Shown piece by piece: positions 24,975-40,924 of a DNA stretch of 64,000 bases. The stretch's first letter is position 1; each line of letters begins with the position of its first letter. This stretch comes from Mastigias papua (taxonomy: Eukaryota; Cnidaria; Scyphozoa; Rhizostomeae; Mastigiidae): assembly GCA_964019165.1 (NCBI GenBank), contig OZ025276.1, forward strand, positions 11,477,205-11,541,204, read 5' to 3'. The notes beneath the pieces are model-generated. The model saw only the letters and a list, made by a program, of their open reading frames with translations. It was not told the origin of the DNA and made no database searches. Both the position numbers and the translations under genes were made by a program.

Positions 24975-26732
24975 AGCTTACAGTTTTACAGCAATCCCGC
25001 TGATAAGAACATAGCTCAAAATTTTAGCATACAGAGGTTTCTATGCGCAGATGGGTTGAACTGAAAATTGTGGCCTAGCAGGTTCTTAAAACCCTAGTTC
25101 TTATACGCAGGCTGTTACTGTACCGCAACATCAGAGAAGTTATTACCGCAAATTTACAATATATAAATCTAAATTTTACCCATCTAGCTAAATTTGCTAC
25201 AAGTATGTATATATTTCTACTAAGAATTACTTTTCAAAATTGAGAAATCAAGGAGGGATTCAATTCTTCATTTTAAATTCTAAAATGGTATCCTATCGTC
25301 TTTTAAAATAATTCATAAAATGCAATTCATCTCACCTAAACTTTTCGGAAGCCAACTATTCGTCCGAAGTTTCTAAAAAGCGTACAGTTTTTGGCTCTGA
25401 ACAAATAATTCAGAACATACAGAATAAACAATCGTACACAGGCTACTAGGGTGCTAGGGCAGCTCAAAAATTGAATGGAGACAGAACGGGAGTACAGTGT
25501 ATCCTCTCTTACCCGAACCTTGATCATCTGAATACTGTACCCGAATACCGTTGTCTGGAAGAATTTTATTATATCCCAATAAATTAGCGTCTATCCAAAT
25601 GAAAATATACAAATAACTAAACGGAGCGTAGAAGCCAGGGTGGAATATGTGGCTTGATTTAGTTACTATTGAAGGATTCTTTTACTTTGATTTTGCTCAG
25701 GTAAATTTTCATTCATATTGTTTTCTAAAATCTTTGGAGGAAATTCACATTCTCGATTTTTCGAATTTTTTGCCATCCGAATGGTGAAGGGAATGCTTAG
25801 TTCAGCCTGTTTAGATAATCAAGAATCCACTGTTTGGATCTAGATATAATTTGATACTTCATGCAGATGCAAAGTTAAGAATTATCAAAACTAGTTACAA
25901 ATGCATAAAGTTTTCACTTCTGAAAACTGTTAATGCTGTTGGCTCTAAGACTAAGAAATACTCTCTAGATTCAATTGAGTTATTTTTATCCATAAAAGAT
26001 ATATTTTGCACGTGGATCCCTGCAGAAGTTTTGGTACAGTTCTGAGCATAATACACACATTTTTGCTTCAAATCATGTTTTTGAATTTTAGTCTAAACTG
26101 ACATAACAATATCATAATAAAAGCTTCAGAATATACTTATCATCTTGGGCAAAGAGTTGCTTAGCAAAGAGGAAGAGCTGGAGCACAGAGTCTGGAGCTC
26201 TTTTTAATCAAGTGGGTTCTTGACTTCAACAACTTTTGGAGCATGATTTGGAGTTGCAATGATAGAATAATATTTCATACATTATTAGCCAAAAAGGGAT
26301 GATATATTAGCTACAGATGTCATATGTAGGACAAACTGCTTCTTGGACACTCTGCTTCATCAATGGACTACTTATAGATTCATAAATAGTTTGAGCATTT
26401 GAGTTCCTGGCTGAATGAGCTTGTTTTCTGTCAACAATTTACTATTGAAAGAAATCAGAAGTCCTTCATCTTTCAGAAAGGGAAGTAAACTGTCTGTCCT
26501 GCATAAACTGATCAATAAATTGTAACCAAACAAGATTCTATCTCCATTGAGCTGTTAACAACCTAGTGGAGCTATAAGCGAGCAAAAGAAACCCTTATCA
26601 TATATAGCTCTTATATTGGTAAAGGACAACTTGATTATCTCTCTGCGTTGAGCAACAATGCATGTCTTTTTAGAACCAACATCCCTGAGATAAGTCTCAA
26701 ATGAATGAAATAAAAAGCTGTGATTATACAGC

Positions 26733-29700
26733 TCATGTCCTAACATATCGACGAGCTGACCCAGGTAGGCCAGCTTTTGCATATCCAATCGGAGGTGATT
26801 CAACATTAGGTGTTGTAGGACTACTAACTGATTTACTAGGTGGACTGTTTGGTAGTGAATTCTGTGATGAGTTTCCAGTTGAGTTCGTATTTGATAGCGT
26901 TGATGGTGATAATGATGGTGAAATAGAATGTTGATTTCTTGATCTTTGATCAGCAATTTCTTGGTTTTCTATCTGTACATTTAAATCCAAAACATCATTG
27001 ATGCCTTGCCTACAAATAGGTAACACAAACACTTGACAAACAAGCAAGTTCCAATTTGGCAAAAATGTACTAGTGTCTGCAGTTTGAAGATATTACTTCT
27101 ATTGGGGATGGCATGCAGAATCTTGTAGTGAGGAGATCACATACAGGGCAACCCAACTTGCACTTGGGTGGGTAGTTAGGGTTATAACAGGTTAAGTGGG
27201 GATTCTCTAACACCTCTGGATCAAAAATTCAGATATTGGGGCAATATTCCTACATGGTAATAAAATGCTATTTGTAATAACATCCTAGACAACTCAGTAC
27301 CATTTCAATGAACTACCAAAGAGAAAAATTTAATAATATTTGGTAAATACGATTACCTTTTCTGTTTTTGATTTTGATTGAAATTAATAGGATCTCTAGA
27401 AGTATTGGTTAACATACTATCACCATTCATTGCAAATTCTGATGGATCTTCAACTAAACCTAGCAGACTATACCTGCAAAAAAGAAATAAATTCTTCTGG
27501 TTATAATAACTACTTCTCATATTCTGGAAGATTGGAAGATATTCTCGTTATAGGATCTGTCAATCCATAGGAAATGTAACTGCAAAGATCATCATTACTA
27601 TGCTAGGCAAAAATCTGTTTGGTTCTGATATTGGATAAAATGAGTCCAAACTCTCACCTTTGAGATTCATCATTCTCCCAGTCATATTCATCATCTGATT
27701 CCTCAGGATCTACATAAAATACTTCCATTTGAATTTCACCATGGACACGCGATAAGGTATGGACTGCTTGCTCATGTGTTACACTACGCATATCTCTCCC
27801 ATTTACTGATAAAATTGCATCTCCTATATATAAATCTGGGCATTTTGCAGCTGGCATCCCTTCGTGAATTTCTGATATCAGTATCGGAACACCATGCTCT
27901 TTTCCACCCTGTAATGACAAACAAAACATGGGCTTAAATTCCACTATGCACATTGCAAGTTATGGCAGGCTAGTACAAAACAAAGACAATTTTTCTTCTA
28001 TCACAATTATAGACCACATGAGACCTTATTGCCTACAATATACAACTAATTTATTAATCCTACTAGGAATGATATCCCCTGAAAAAATTCAGGAATATCA
28101 AGCCTGGAGCCATAATGTAAAAAATAAGAGAAATGCAATTTATTTCAATGAAAAATAGAAGGTGTTTTGGATAAATTTTACTGTAGATTGAAGGATTTGC
28201 CTCTTCACTGACTCAGAGAGATTTTATCTACATATAAAAATTAATATTACAGTGACCAAAGATTGTACTACCTTATAAACTCAAACAAATAGGTCATCAA
28301 TGAGATTACATGTAAACATCTGATAGAAGAAACAAGTATACACTCTAAAGAATAGGAGATATGACCCTTCACACAATACAGCGATCATTCATAATTTAAG
28401 AGAAGAAATTTTTATGGAGCAAATTTTCATGGAATGTATTTTCGCAATTTGCACCAAAAAACATGAAAGTTAAGTCCACAAAAACAAAGAAAAATTGCTC
28501 GATCATGAAAATAAACTCCGCAAACCTTAGAACACTCTGAACCATGAAAAAAAATTTCAAAAAATTCTTTAAAAGATTCTGCACACAGAGGTTTTATATA
28601 TCTTTTTACAATCACCTATTGAAATTTGGTTTTGAACCTGTAACTGTTCTGAAAAATTTCCAGGAAGCTCCATTTTGAAATTCATGAAGATGACTTATGT
28701 TGAGAATTTTTGTGAACAAAAAGATTTTGACATTATATTTTGTCTTTTTCTCTGTCAAACTTTCCCAATGTCCCTGGATCATGAAAATAAATCCCACAAA
28801 AATTCAACGCAAATAACCCAATTGTGAAAATTAATTCCACATAATTCTCTGATTTTGCACCTTTCAACAGCAAAAATTTCTTCCATGAAAACTTCTTCCC
28901 ATGAAAATTTCTTCCCTTAAGGTCAACTCACCGTAATTGAAATACCTAGGCCCTCCTTTTTTTCTCGATAGATGTTAACAATTCGTACATCCCCAATGCC
29001 TCTTTTCTTCCTTGCAACATCTATTGTACCATCTCCTTTTTTTATTTCAGGGGGGTCAGGGGCAGGTGGGTCTTGTGATTTTTTCTTATTTCTACATGCA
29101 CGTACAACTGTCTTGTGTCGATGCAAGTGAATTTCTGCCTCAATCTGGTTCCATAACAAATCATGTTCATGCCCTCTCATATCTCTCCCAAGCAACTGGA
29201 TTTGCTGTATTCTGGAGTGATTAGAGAATAAGCCTAAGAATTGTGATTAGAAAAAAGAGGTCCACATCAGCTTCTCTCCTCATAAATATCAACAAACATG
29301 TAGCACCAGCAGGGCATTCGTGTTCAGAAATTATGGACGCATGATCAATAATGCATGCAAACAGAGTGGGGAGCGTGATTAAAAATGATCTGATAACAAC
29401 ATAATGAGCTTTCTATACACAACATAACAAGCTTTCAGCTAAACATTGAATCAACATATTTAGTGCACTCCAGGTATCCTGCTCAACAGAAAAATAAATA
29501 TCACTAGGCGTATGATTCATCACTCCCAAGTGACTTCTTGGGTACGTGCCTGAGCGCAAGAGCTATTGCATACCTCCATTGAAAGCACTGCACCAGACTC
29601 AAGAATCATACCTAAATACTCTAATTCATATTAAATGAGAAAAGTCTACCTTCCAGCTAATTCTTTGTCAAGGTATTTTGCTGCTAGTCTTGCACCATAC

Positions 29701-31158
29701 ACTTCTCCTTGTAATTGCAAGACATACTGTCGTAAATTTTCATTTTCTTTCTTGAACTGGAATACTTCTCCTTCTAATTTTGCCTCTTTTATGGCATCTT
29801 TCCTAAACTGTGATAGTTCTGACTCCTAAAGTATGACAAAAACCATTCAATGAACACAATATCAATGCCCAGGTATTAGATGTTCCATCTTTTTGTGCAA
29901 AAGGGGGTTATACAAAAGGTTCTGAAATCTTTGTTTGTGTCTTTGAGATATATGGTATCATTATAGTACCATACTGCAAAACCAGTAACCAAAGCCAGTT
30001 AAGTCTCATCCTGGGTGGGAAAATCATAAATTCCCGCTTGCATGGGGCATGATCTTAAGGCAAGCCTAAACCTAGCTGAAAATAGTAGAACAAGGGAGCA
30101 CGATAATAGCTACTTGTTTCAATTCTCTCTAGAAGCAGAGGTGTCATGGAGAGGGACTCTGGGGGCTCAGCTCCCTGTTTGAAGTGAAGAGAGCTTTTGG
30201 GGGGCTCAGTCCCCTTTCCAATGAGTGTATGCTCATTTGGTGTATTCCTAGTTTGTTAGTATGAAACAATCCTTTTACTATGGTTTTTGTATCTATACAT
30301 AAAGTATAACTTTTGCATAGTTTTGTAATAAAATATTAGGTGTGCTCATAGGTACTGTCCATAGAAAGGCTCATAGCATAGCCCTCCCTTATTATTAGCT
30401 TTTTAAAGTGGCACCAGTCTAAAGTAAGGAATTTTATGGACATTCCACCAAATTGAACAAACAATAAGTATGGTTGAAACAAATTTATACCAATTTTGTC
30501 TTAATTGCATGTGATTCCAAACTTGTACCGGATGAAGAATGAAGTTGTAGTTGAACTGCATGCAACTGTAGTAATGTATTCTTTAATTCTTTCTCAAGGA
30601 CTTGTACTTTAGCAAATCCCTCAGCTTTTTCACTTCGAAGGTCTACCAACTCTGCCTTTCAATTGAAAAAGAAACTCAGATTCAGTACTAACATTCACTC
30701 CACCACTTATACTACATGATGCAATTTCACAAGAAGGAATATATTCCTATACCCTTAGGCCACAAACATTACAGACACACTTTAGTTAATACTATTGCTG
30801 ATTTGATACGAACTCAATATAAGAAAATACAGAAAATAGGAAATATTATTTAGGTCGTGACCCTCTAGGTATGATCAGCCACCATTTCTGAACAATACCT
30901 GCTTCATTCATTATATCTTTAAGTAAAGATGCTCGCTATTACCTCTAATTTTGCGTTCGCCTGAAAGACTGTCTGCGCTTTGTGAGCAAGTTGCGCAAAT
31001 GAAGATGATAACGATGTTAGTTTCTGTCTTCCTTGATAAGTAAGTTCAGATTGATCTGGGTCAATGTCTCCTAACAAAATGTCCAAGTCAACGAAAGCTT
31101 TGTCAAATTCCTTTTCTAAAAGATCAAGCCATCTAAACATAGTCACAGCGACAGCCAT
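26733..31158 (-). CDS. GOPC: Golgi-associated PDZ and coiled-coil protein GOPC (PIST/CAL), complete
   Basis: Seven exons in transcript order: 31158-30943, 30655-30491, 29825-29650, 29211-28932, 27908-27658, 27473-27357, 27009-26733. They total 1,482 nt, 493 residues, with continuous phase (human about 460). N terminus: [20 protein letters not shown] then [20 protein letters not shown], near-identical to vertebrate GOPC. Coiled coil spans about residues 72-195, including [19 protein letters not shown] and [11 protein letters not shown]. The PDZ domain is residues about 260-345, with carboxylate-binding loop GLGI (273-276) split by an intron just after it and His324 at the start of helix B, which marks a class I PDZ. 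An acidic stretch ([13 protein letters not shown]) follows. The Ser/Asn-rich tail ending ARRYVRT is unlike vertebrates. The family binds C-terminal motifs of membrane proteins at the trans-Golgi and directs their trafficking or lysosomal delivery. Start: first ATG upstream of MFRW. Confidence 0.95.
28396..28920. repeat. TTAA-flanked MITE-like element beside a GOPC splice donor (family R8)
   Basis: Bounded by TTAA at both ends (28396-28399, 28917-28920), with approximate inverted ends AGAGAAGAAATTTTTATGG and the inverse of AGGGAAGAAATTTTCATGG. The inside is AT-rich with many CATGAAAAT-type repeats. TTAA duplications are typical of piggyBac-like transposons, so a nonautonomous piggyBac-type element is the inference. 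The right end is 10 bases from the GT of the exon 4 donor of GOPC (28931-28930). Confidence 0.7.
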
Positions 31159-34660
<3,502 letters not shown>

Positions 34661-35822
34661 TCAACTCAATGTTCCATAGTGCTTGCCAAAGACAGGATTA
34701 TCATCTGCAAAACGTGCGCGTGCGGTATCCCTTGTCCGCGGCCCGTTCAGTAGCCTAGGTGAGTTAGCCATATGTATAGAGTTAGGCGTATGTGTAAATG
34801 AATCGTGTTTTGCATTTGAATAAGGCCGTCTTCTTGGAAGTGTGGATATAGTCGGCGTTCGTGTACCGACATGATTTTGCTTCACGCTTGGTGTGGGTAA
34901 AAACAAAGCTGCATCTCCATTTTCACTGTTATTCGACGAGCTGTACGTCGTAGATGATAAACAGGGCTGTCTCCTCCGACTTGTATCGACAATACGAGGC
35001 CCCCTGTAGGACATTTCAGTTCTAGCTCTCGCAATATCACTTGATACGCTCTCTGATTCAGCTGGCGTCTGCACCTTCAGACTATAAGGTTCATTTGATG
35101 GAGGCATATGCTCAAGGTTACTGTTGTAATAACGCATTATATCAACAAGATATCCCAACTCCTTGGCCTCGTTATCAGATAGACCATCACTTACATTGAT
35201 CATTTCATTAGCCTCTGCTTCAGTCTGTGTGCCCTCGTCTACAGAATGACTACGGCGGATTGAGTGAATTCGAGGCAGAGTGGTTACTTCCCTTTGACCA
35301 CTGCCTGCTTCGCTTGTCTGAGCTGACTCAATTTGTGTCGAGGTTGCTGGTATATTAGAAGGAGTAACCAGAAGTGGTAACGATATCTCAATTGCGGTGC
35401 TCTCTTTTCTTTTATTCTCTTCCACAATTTTCTCGATGCAAGCCATAAGGAGAACAGCGATCATTAGAATAACTATCCCAGCGGAAATACTAAGTACAAA
35501 GCAGAGTATAAGGTGCTTTGGTCGGCCTGAAACATTAAAAGTATATTGAATTAACTTAAGGGATTTTCAACTCATTCATGAATGATAAACATCTAATGAA
35601 TGAAGTCATGCAGCGAATATCTAAGTCCTTTCCTTGAAACCAGGGGTTTCAATTGAGATTAAATCATGTAGGTGTGTACCACGAAACTTTTTAATTGCCA
35701 TGTAGCAATTTCTGGCTATGTAATAAGGAATCCTTGCGTCAACAAAACACTTTTGTGAAGAACAAAGGAGAAATAAAATAAAGATGTTAAATAGCTTAAC
35801 ACACACACACACACACACACAC

Positions 35823-35910
<88 letters not shown>

Positions 35911-38900
35911 CACATATACACAAAAGTGGAGTGATTTCTTTGCCATGTATCATTGCATGAGGATGCAAATAGTCAGTTTGGTTAGCAAATAGAACTTGAA
36001 ATCATTTGCCCTTGACACCATACAATACTGGGTTAGATTACATTATTGTCAAAGCAAGCGCAAACCTTTTCATGATAGAATACGGTACTTTACCCCCTCA
36101 GGCCTAGTTTGCATAACCCCTAATGCTATCTGCCGTAAGAAGTGAGCCAGTTCGTCTATTCTGATCATGGTCGTCTCTACAAACTGGGTTTAAATGAGTA
36201 CAAAGAGTATGATATTGATTTTCTTTTAACTTGAGCGTCTTTGAAAGGTAAATAAAAGTAAATAGGTCTCGATTTTTGAATAACCTTTACACACACTGGC
36301 TGTGTTTAGTTTCCGAGATGGGTGACACGACGTAGATCCTATCGAACCGGGTGACATATGTAGACAAGAGCACATACGAATCTCGCATCACTTAACTAAA
36401 CATGACTAGATATGTTCATGACAGGAAATACCATTTTGCCTCGAGTAAACGTGCTCTTCTTTTTAAAAATCACTAGAGCTTTGCAATACCGTAAACCTTC
36501 GCATCGATTCCCCGTTAAACAACCCACCATGCTAGAACTTCAAATTGTTAATACAACCAGTTGAATACGCCCCAACACAGCAGATGATGAAGACATGTTA
36601 TATAGACTAGTGCTTAAATGTACACCGTTCTTTTACTATATTGGAGAAAGATTACGGTGGCCCCCCCAAAATTTAAAAAAAGCAATTGAATTTTTAGGAC
36701 GTAGTCGCTACACTAGTGTCAGAGTTTCGCCCCAGACTTTCGTGATCTGCTTATATCTAAGTAGCATGTGATTCAATAATCAAAGATGAAAATCTTCCAA
36801 CACAAACCTTGCATATATTGTAACGCCATTGTGGCAGAAAACAACGTATAGAATAAGCATGTAGCAGAGCTGATTTCACGTTCTCCCTGCGTTTCATTCA
36901 CTACACCATGTGACCTCGTTTTAGTGCGGCTAATAACTTTGGTTCGAGTCATAACTCTGGTGGTCACTCTGAATGTCTTTGTAGTGGAATTCACCATCAA
37001 TGGTTCTAGAACAAATGTAAATGATTTTTAATCGGTGTTTTCAAAAGATTAATTGCCCTCAAGAGACTTTGTTACTGATTTTGAGGAATCTGTCGATAGT
37101 CAAGTGGAAATATTCGAAGTCAAAGCCCTACACGTTTGCTTTTATAAGGAACAACTTTATACGGAACCTACACGAAGAATGCCAAAGTGTTTAAAGAACT
37201 TATACTACCAAAGAAAAATTCCCTAAAGAACTTTCAATTTGAAACATTTGTATAACAGCAAACAATTAAGAAGCCGGTTCCATTCCTTTGCAGCCAAAAC
37301 CAGCAAAGATTGTTTGCTACGCTTGTGTCAAGTGTTTCATTTTTCATTCGTCTTAAGTTACAGCAAAAATTTAAAGGCAAAATTCAGAAGTTCCATGTGT
37401 CTATACCATATGTATGGCACTAAGTGTGGAGTGAAAATTAAGGAACTATTAAGGAACTTTTAGTACTACAATTTGACCATTGGAGGTTCAAAAATAAGGA
37501 ACCATTGGAACTAGGCCTTGGGCTAGGCTCCTGACAAAAAAGCGTGTAGTAACAGCCAGTCGAGTGTAAAATCTACTCACTCCCATAATCAACCAATGAC
37601 CCCAATTATAAGAAATTCCTGAAATACGCTGCATATTCAACTCAATAAGTAAGCATCAAAGTGTCTGGTGATCACATTGAGTTAACGGACGCATACACAC
37701 AAGTAACTGAATCGCATCCCCAAAACGTGGAAAAAGAAGGACAGCTTTAGGGCAGAGAAGGAATCTAATAATCATGCTTCAACAAAGTTTGGCTATCCCT
37801 AAGGAGTGGCAGAGCCATGTGGGTAGCCAGAAGCTACGATAATGAAGTGGGACTAGCTAAATGCGAAATGATGAATGAACAGGTGCCCATTAAAAGCTCC
37901 TGTCCACGAATATCACCGCGTCTTATGAACTGTTGTGGATCAACATCAAAATAGCCTGGATGTACAGGCACAAATCATAAATCAGCTACACATGAAGAAT
38001 GAGTGGTAGACAAATTTAAAGAATCACGATTTGCACCGAGTGCCATGTTTCGCGCCATTTTTATGATCTTACGTATAATTACTGACAGGGATACCCAGGG
38101 AATAATGAAACAAATTCCATGAATCAAAAGTAAATTTAACTCCTTAAACGTCCGCCGAAAAGAAGCTGTTAATGTGTACTAAGACCACTTAAACTTAATC
38201 GGTCAATTCGAAGCCTCTTTACGAAATTGATTTATGACATTACGGTCACAGTTAACGCCCATGAATATAGTTATGCCATGTATTAAACCGCATTGCTGTG
38301 GTTCAGTTTAATTTATCCTGGTTAGAAACGACAATGCAAGTGGCCAGGCCCCTATATACCCGATATCTGAAGCATGTGTTAAGTTGACAATTGTATTCTG
38401 CATATGTGTCAGATTTCAAGAATTTTGCATTCGTTGCTTAGGGACGGTCATTAATTATTTGCAAGGAGGGAGTAGAAGACATTCTCGTATATTTGATGGA
38501 GTTTTCGTCTCTCTTTTAGATTTAGGTAAAAATTTTGGCCCCCACTCCAAGACTTCAAAAGAAACTCCATACGTTCTTTATTTTTCATCTCAGTGTGCAG
38601 AATTTTGGTGCCCCATCCAAGATGACTTTCATACCCTCCCCTGGAAGAATTAATGACCAGTCCCTTAATCTCATATCAAACATTAATTGCATACCACCTA
38701 GGTCAGAGCTTGCCAAAAAATGTATCGTTTTGCAGTTTGGATTGTATTGAACCAGTCATATAAAGAGGTACTTCATGTTGTTTTGAAGCTCAAGGGGGCA
38801 AGTTAAGTATACAATAATCTTTATTGACCACAAAGATAAGGAAAACAAGTAGCTTAAGCAAAATTTTCCACCTCAGAGCAGGAATTCGGCCTTTCTGATC

Positions 38901-40295
38901 GTTAAGCAAAACTTTGCTCAACTGAAGTACGCTAAAACGACCATATACACGATACTTCTGACCCGTAATCCATATAAAAACCGCATTTGCTTGAAAATGG
39001 CTTAACTTCTTCCTCGTGAATAGCAATGGCAACAGTTGCAGGGATATATTAAATGTTGTAAACTCGCAAGGGTATATATGAAACACTTACTGCATTCGTA
39101 CACCACAGTGACGATATAACTCATTCTGCAATTCCGTCTCAGTTCAGAAGGTGATACCTTGCCCGTAGTGCAGGCTCTTCTTCCACTGCATTCCTTTTTC
39201 AGCCAATCAGAGTACGACAATAGATCACAAGGCACCGGGAATTTACTACCATCAGCACATAAACTTGAATTGCTGGGTGGGATACTGGGCGATGTCAAAT
39301 GAACAAGCAAGACGCTCATGAAAGGGCACTCCAACTTGAACTCATCGCCAAGGCAAGAGACTTTTATCTTCATGTCTGAAAAGTTTATGGGTAAAATCAA
39401 CAAAATTACCTGAAACAATGTCATGCTCCTTCTAACAGAAGCAGAACATTCTGAAACATTTATAGGTAAAACCCAGAACGGAGAGCAACAACTGCTTACC
39501 CCTTTGGTGTGCAGCGATTGTGTAGAGACGTGTACCCCTGCTATACACCATAGCAAGAGTGCTAAACACCATAGCAAGAGTGTCAAAAGTAAATTGATAA
39601 CTAGGAAGGCTCTTTGCGTACTCACATATTTATAAGAAACTAACAGCCTGGCGTAAATAGCTGTATAAGAAACAAAGAAAGTGGTGAAGAAGGCTGCTAA
39701 ATACTATGAAATTCTATATAGACAATTGTCTAATATACTTGGATTATTTTTATAGTGTTTTACTTGCAAGACATAACTGAGAGTGGGGGCTGCGGTACCC
39801 TCGACTCAAAGTTAGGGGCTACGCCCTCGTCCCCCTCTTCTACACCATTGTAATAGAGTCCCACTCTGATACGCTTTCAAAGCAGCGTATTAGCACCTTC
39901 GGAACCATCGGTCAACTTAACGATGGCCAGGGTGGCGATAGGCAAATTGGAGCAATGCTATGCGCAACTCTAGCGGTAAGGTAACTTCGGTTTGCAGATG
40001 GTGGGTAAAGGAAGCCAGCCACTGGTATGGAGAGTCCAAGGACAATAAACTTCAGTTACTTTCTCACATACCTACCTACTTACATACATTCTAACATACA
40101 ATATGTATAGCCATGGAATCTGCTATTCGTAACCAAATTAATGACTTTAGATACAAGATCTTCAGGGGTTAAATCCACAAGAATATATGACCTAGTTGCA
40201 CTCGTACTGGAAAGAAAGGATACTCCATCATGGAGATTTTCTATCGGCAAATAAAAAAGCTGTCCAACGTGTGCATCTGTTAGCCAGAGATTATG
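34661..40295 (-). CDS. Single-pass membrane protein with SUEL-type lectin domain (N terminus unresolved)
   Basis: Exons in transcript order: 40295-40088 (likely, phase 0 to 1), 39375-39091 (firm), 37005-36808 (possible), 35526-34661 (firm, stop TGA). The 39375 exon encodes a SUEL/rhamnose-binding lectin domain: SCLGDEFKLECP, then SSLCADGS, ECSGRRACTTGK, and YIVTVVYEC at the end, with the family's cysteine spacing. The optional exon is Thr/Arg-rich (TTKTFRVTTRVMTRTK) and may be a stalk; it has two possible phase-1 donors. The last exon starts RPKH, then a hydrophobic helix (LILCFVLSISAGIVILMIAV), then about 240 residues of Ser/Thr/Arg-rich tail with no domain I recognise (contains RSHSVDEGTQTE). 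The 40.1-kb exon (HNLWLTDAHVGQLFYLP) matches no family I know. SUEL domains bind galactose or rhamnose or, in latrophilins and EVA-1 proteins, act in receptors. Further 5' exons, including a signal peptide, are probably missing. Function not assigned. Confidence 0.6.
35799..35908. repeat. CA dinucleotide microsatellite
   Basis: About 110 bases of (AC)n with one interruption at 35820-35824, in the intron just upstream of the last exon of the lectin gene. The Cys/Val-rich open frames on the minus strand are repeat artefacts. Confidence 0.97.
37138..37548 (-). repeat. MITE-like element, family R3, inverted copy
   Basis: Reads TTTATAAGGAAC at 37141 and ends near GGCTCCTGACAAAAAAGCGTG. The segment GGAACTTTTAGTACTACAATTTG matches the complement of the 20-kb and 46-kb copies. 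Lies in an intron of the lectin gene. Confidence 0.7.
38441..38664. repeat. MITE with GGGACGGTCATTAAT ends (family R4), copy 1
   Basis: Begins GGGACGGTCATTAATTATT and ends with the inverse of GGGACTGGTCATTAATTCTT. TTA flanks both sides, consistent with a 3-bp target duplication. Length 224 bp, in an intron of the lectin gene. A second copy is at 41444-41685. Confidence 0.8.
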
Positions 40296-40547
40296 CTGAT
40301 CCATGGAATAATGGAGGAATTTAGCATGCTTTCACCAGATCTAGGAGATATGAGCTGTCATGTTGGAACTAGAATATTCTTCATACATATCATGCATAAC
40401 GGTTTTAGACTCTATTATTTTTAAACATTCCCAAGTCAAAATGTTTGCTTTATACCAGTGAGAGTTTATCTTCATTGTGAATGAGAAGGTATCCAACCAT
40501 TGAGCTTAAATCATTAGACAATATAGTACAAGAGCGAGGAAATAACT

Positions 40548-40619
40548 GACCCGAGTGGGATTCGAACCCACAATGCTCGATTTTCTAAGTCGAGTGCTCT
40601 ACCACTGGGCCATTGGGCC
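40548..40619 (-). tRNA. tRNA-like gene or pseudogene, identity uncertain
   Basis: On the minus strand: acceptor arm GGCCCAA facing TCGGGTC (one mismatch, one G-U), D arm GCCC/GAGC with a C-A mismatch, intact A box TGGCCCAGTGG, and a perfect T arm GTGGG-TTCGAAT-CCCAC containing the B box GGTTCGAATCC. The anticodon stem CTCGA/TCGAG encloses nine bases (CTTAGAAAA) instead of seven, and the variable loop has only four. Depending on register the anticodon would be TAG or AGA, so no isotype is given. No T-run terminator follows at once. It may be a pseudogene, or the head of a tRNA-derived SINE, rather than a working tRNA. Confidence 0.6.
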
Positions 40620-40866
40620 AAGATTTTAAATCGTTGCTTCAGGGCACGTCATATGTTAGCACTGCCCTCTCTTTGCTAATTTATATAGGTGGCCATCTCA
40701 GCCAAGTCCCCTGTGCAAACTGGCGAAGAGAGGGGCAGTACAAGCAAATTCCTCATTAAGTACAAGCATTGCAAAGCCATCGAGTGACTAGAGTCTGCTA
40801 AAATTGCAGCATTGCTAAATGCAATAGTCCAGGAAAATTGTCTGGGAAATTCATCTGATATTAATG

Positions 40867-40924
40867 GAAAGTCAGGGGATGGGAAAGTCAGGGGAAGGGA
40901 AAGTCAGGGGAAGGGAAAGTCAGG
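40867..40924 (+). repeat. Short tandem repeat, GGGAAAGTCAGGGGAA unit
   Basis: About 3.5 copies of a 16-base unit (AAAGTCAGGGGAAGGG with one ATGGG variant). Confidence 0.9.

Larger units (their letters stand above)
23119..26732. other. Convergent intergenic region between PITRM1 and GOPC
   Basis: The 3' flanks of two convergent genes. It contains an R2 repeat (24378-24665) and a TA microsatellite (24836-24974); the rest is AT-rich sequence with only short, unrecognised open frames. UTR ends could not be placed. Confidence 0.7.

Noticed and set aside
24770..25003. Tyr-Ile repeat open frame (also at 33503-33865 and 60202-60489)
   Set aside because: Translation of TA microsatellites.
35621..35968. 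Cys-Val repeat open frames
   Set aside because: Translation of the CA microsatellite.
38384..38653. 89-codon + open frame
   Set aside because: Lies almost wholly within an R4 MITE.
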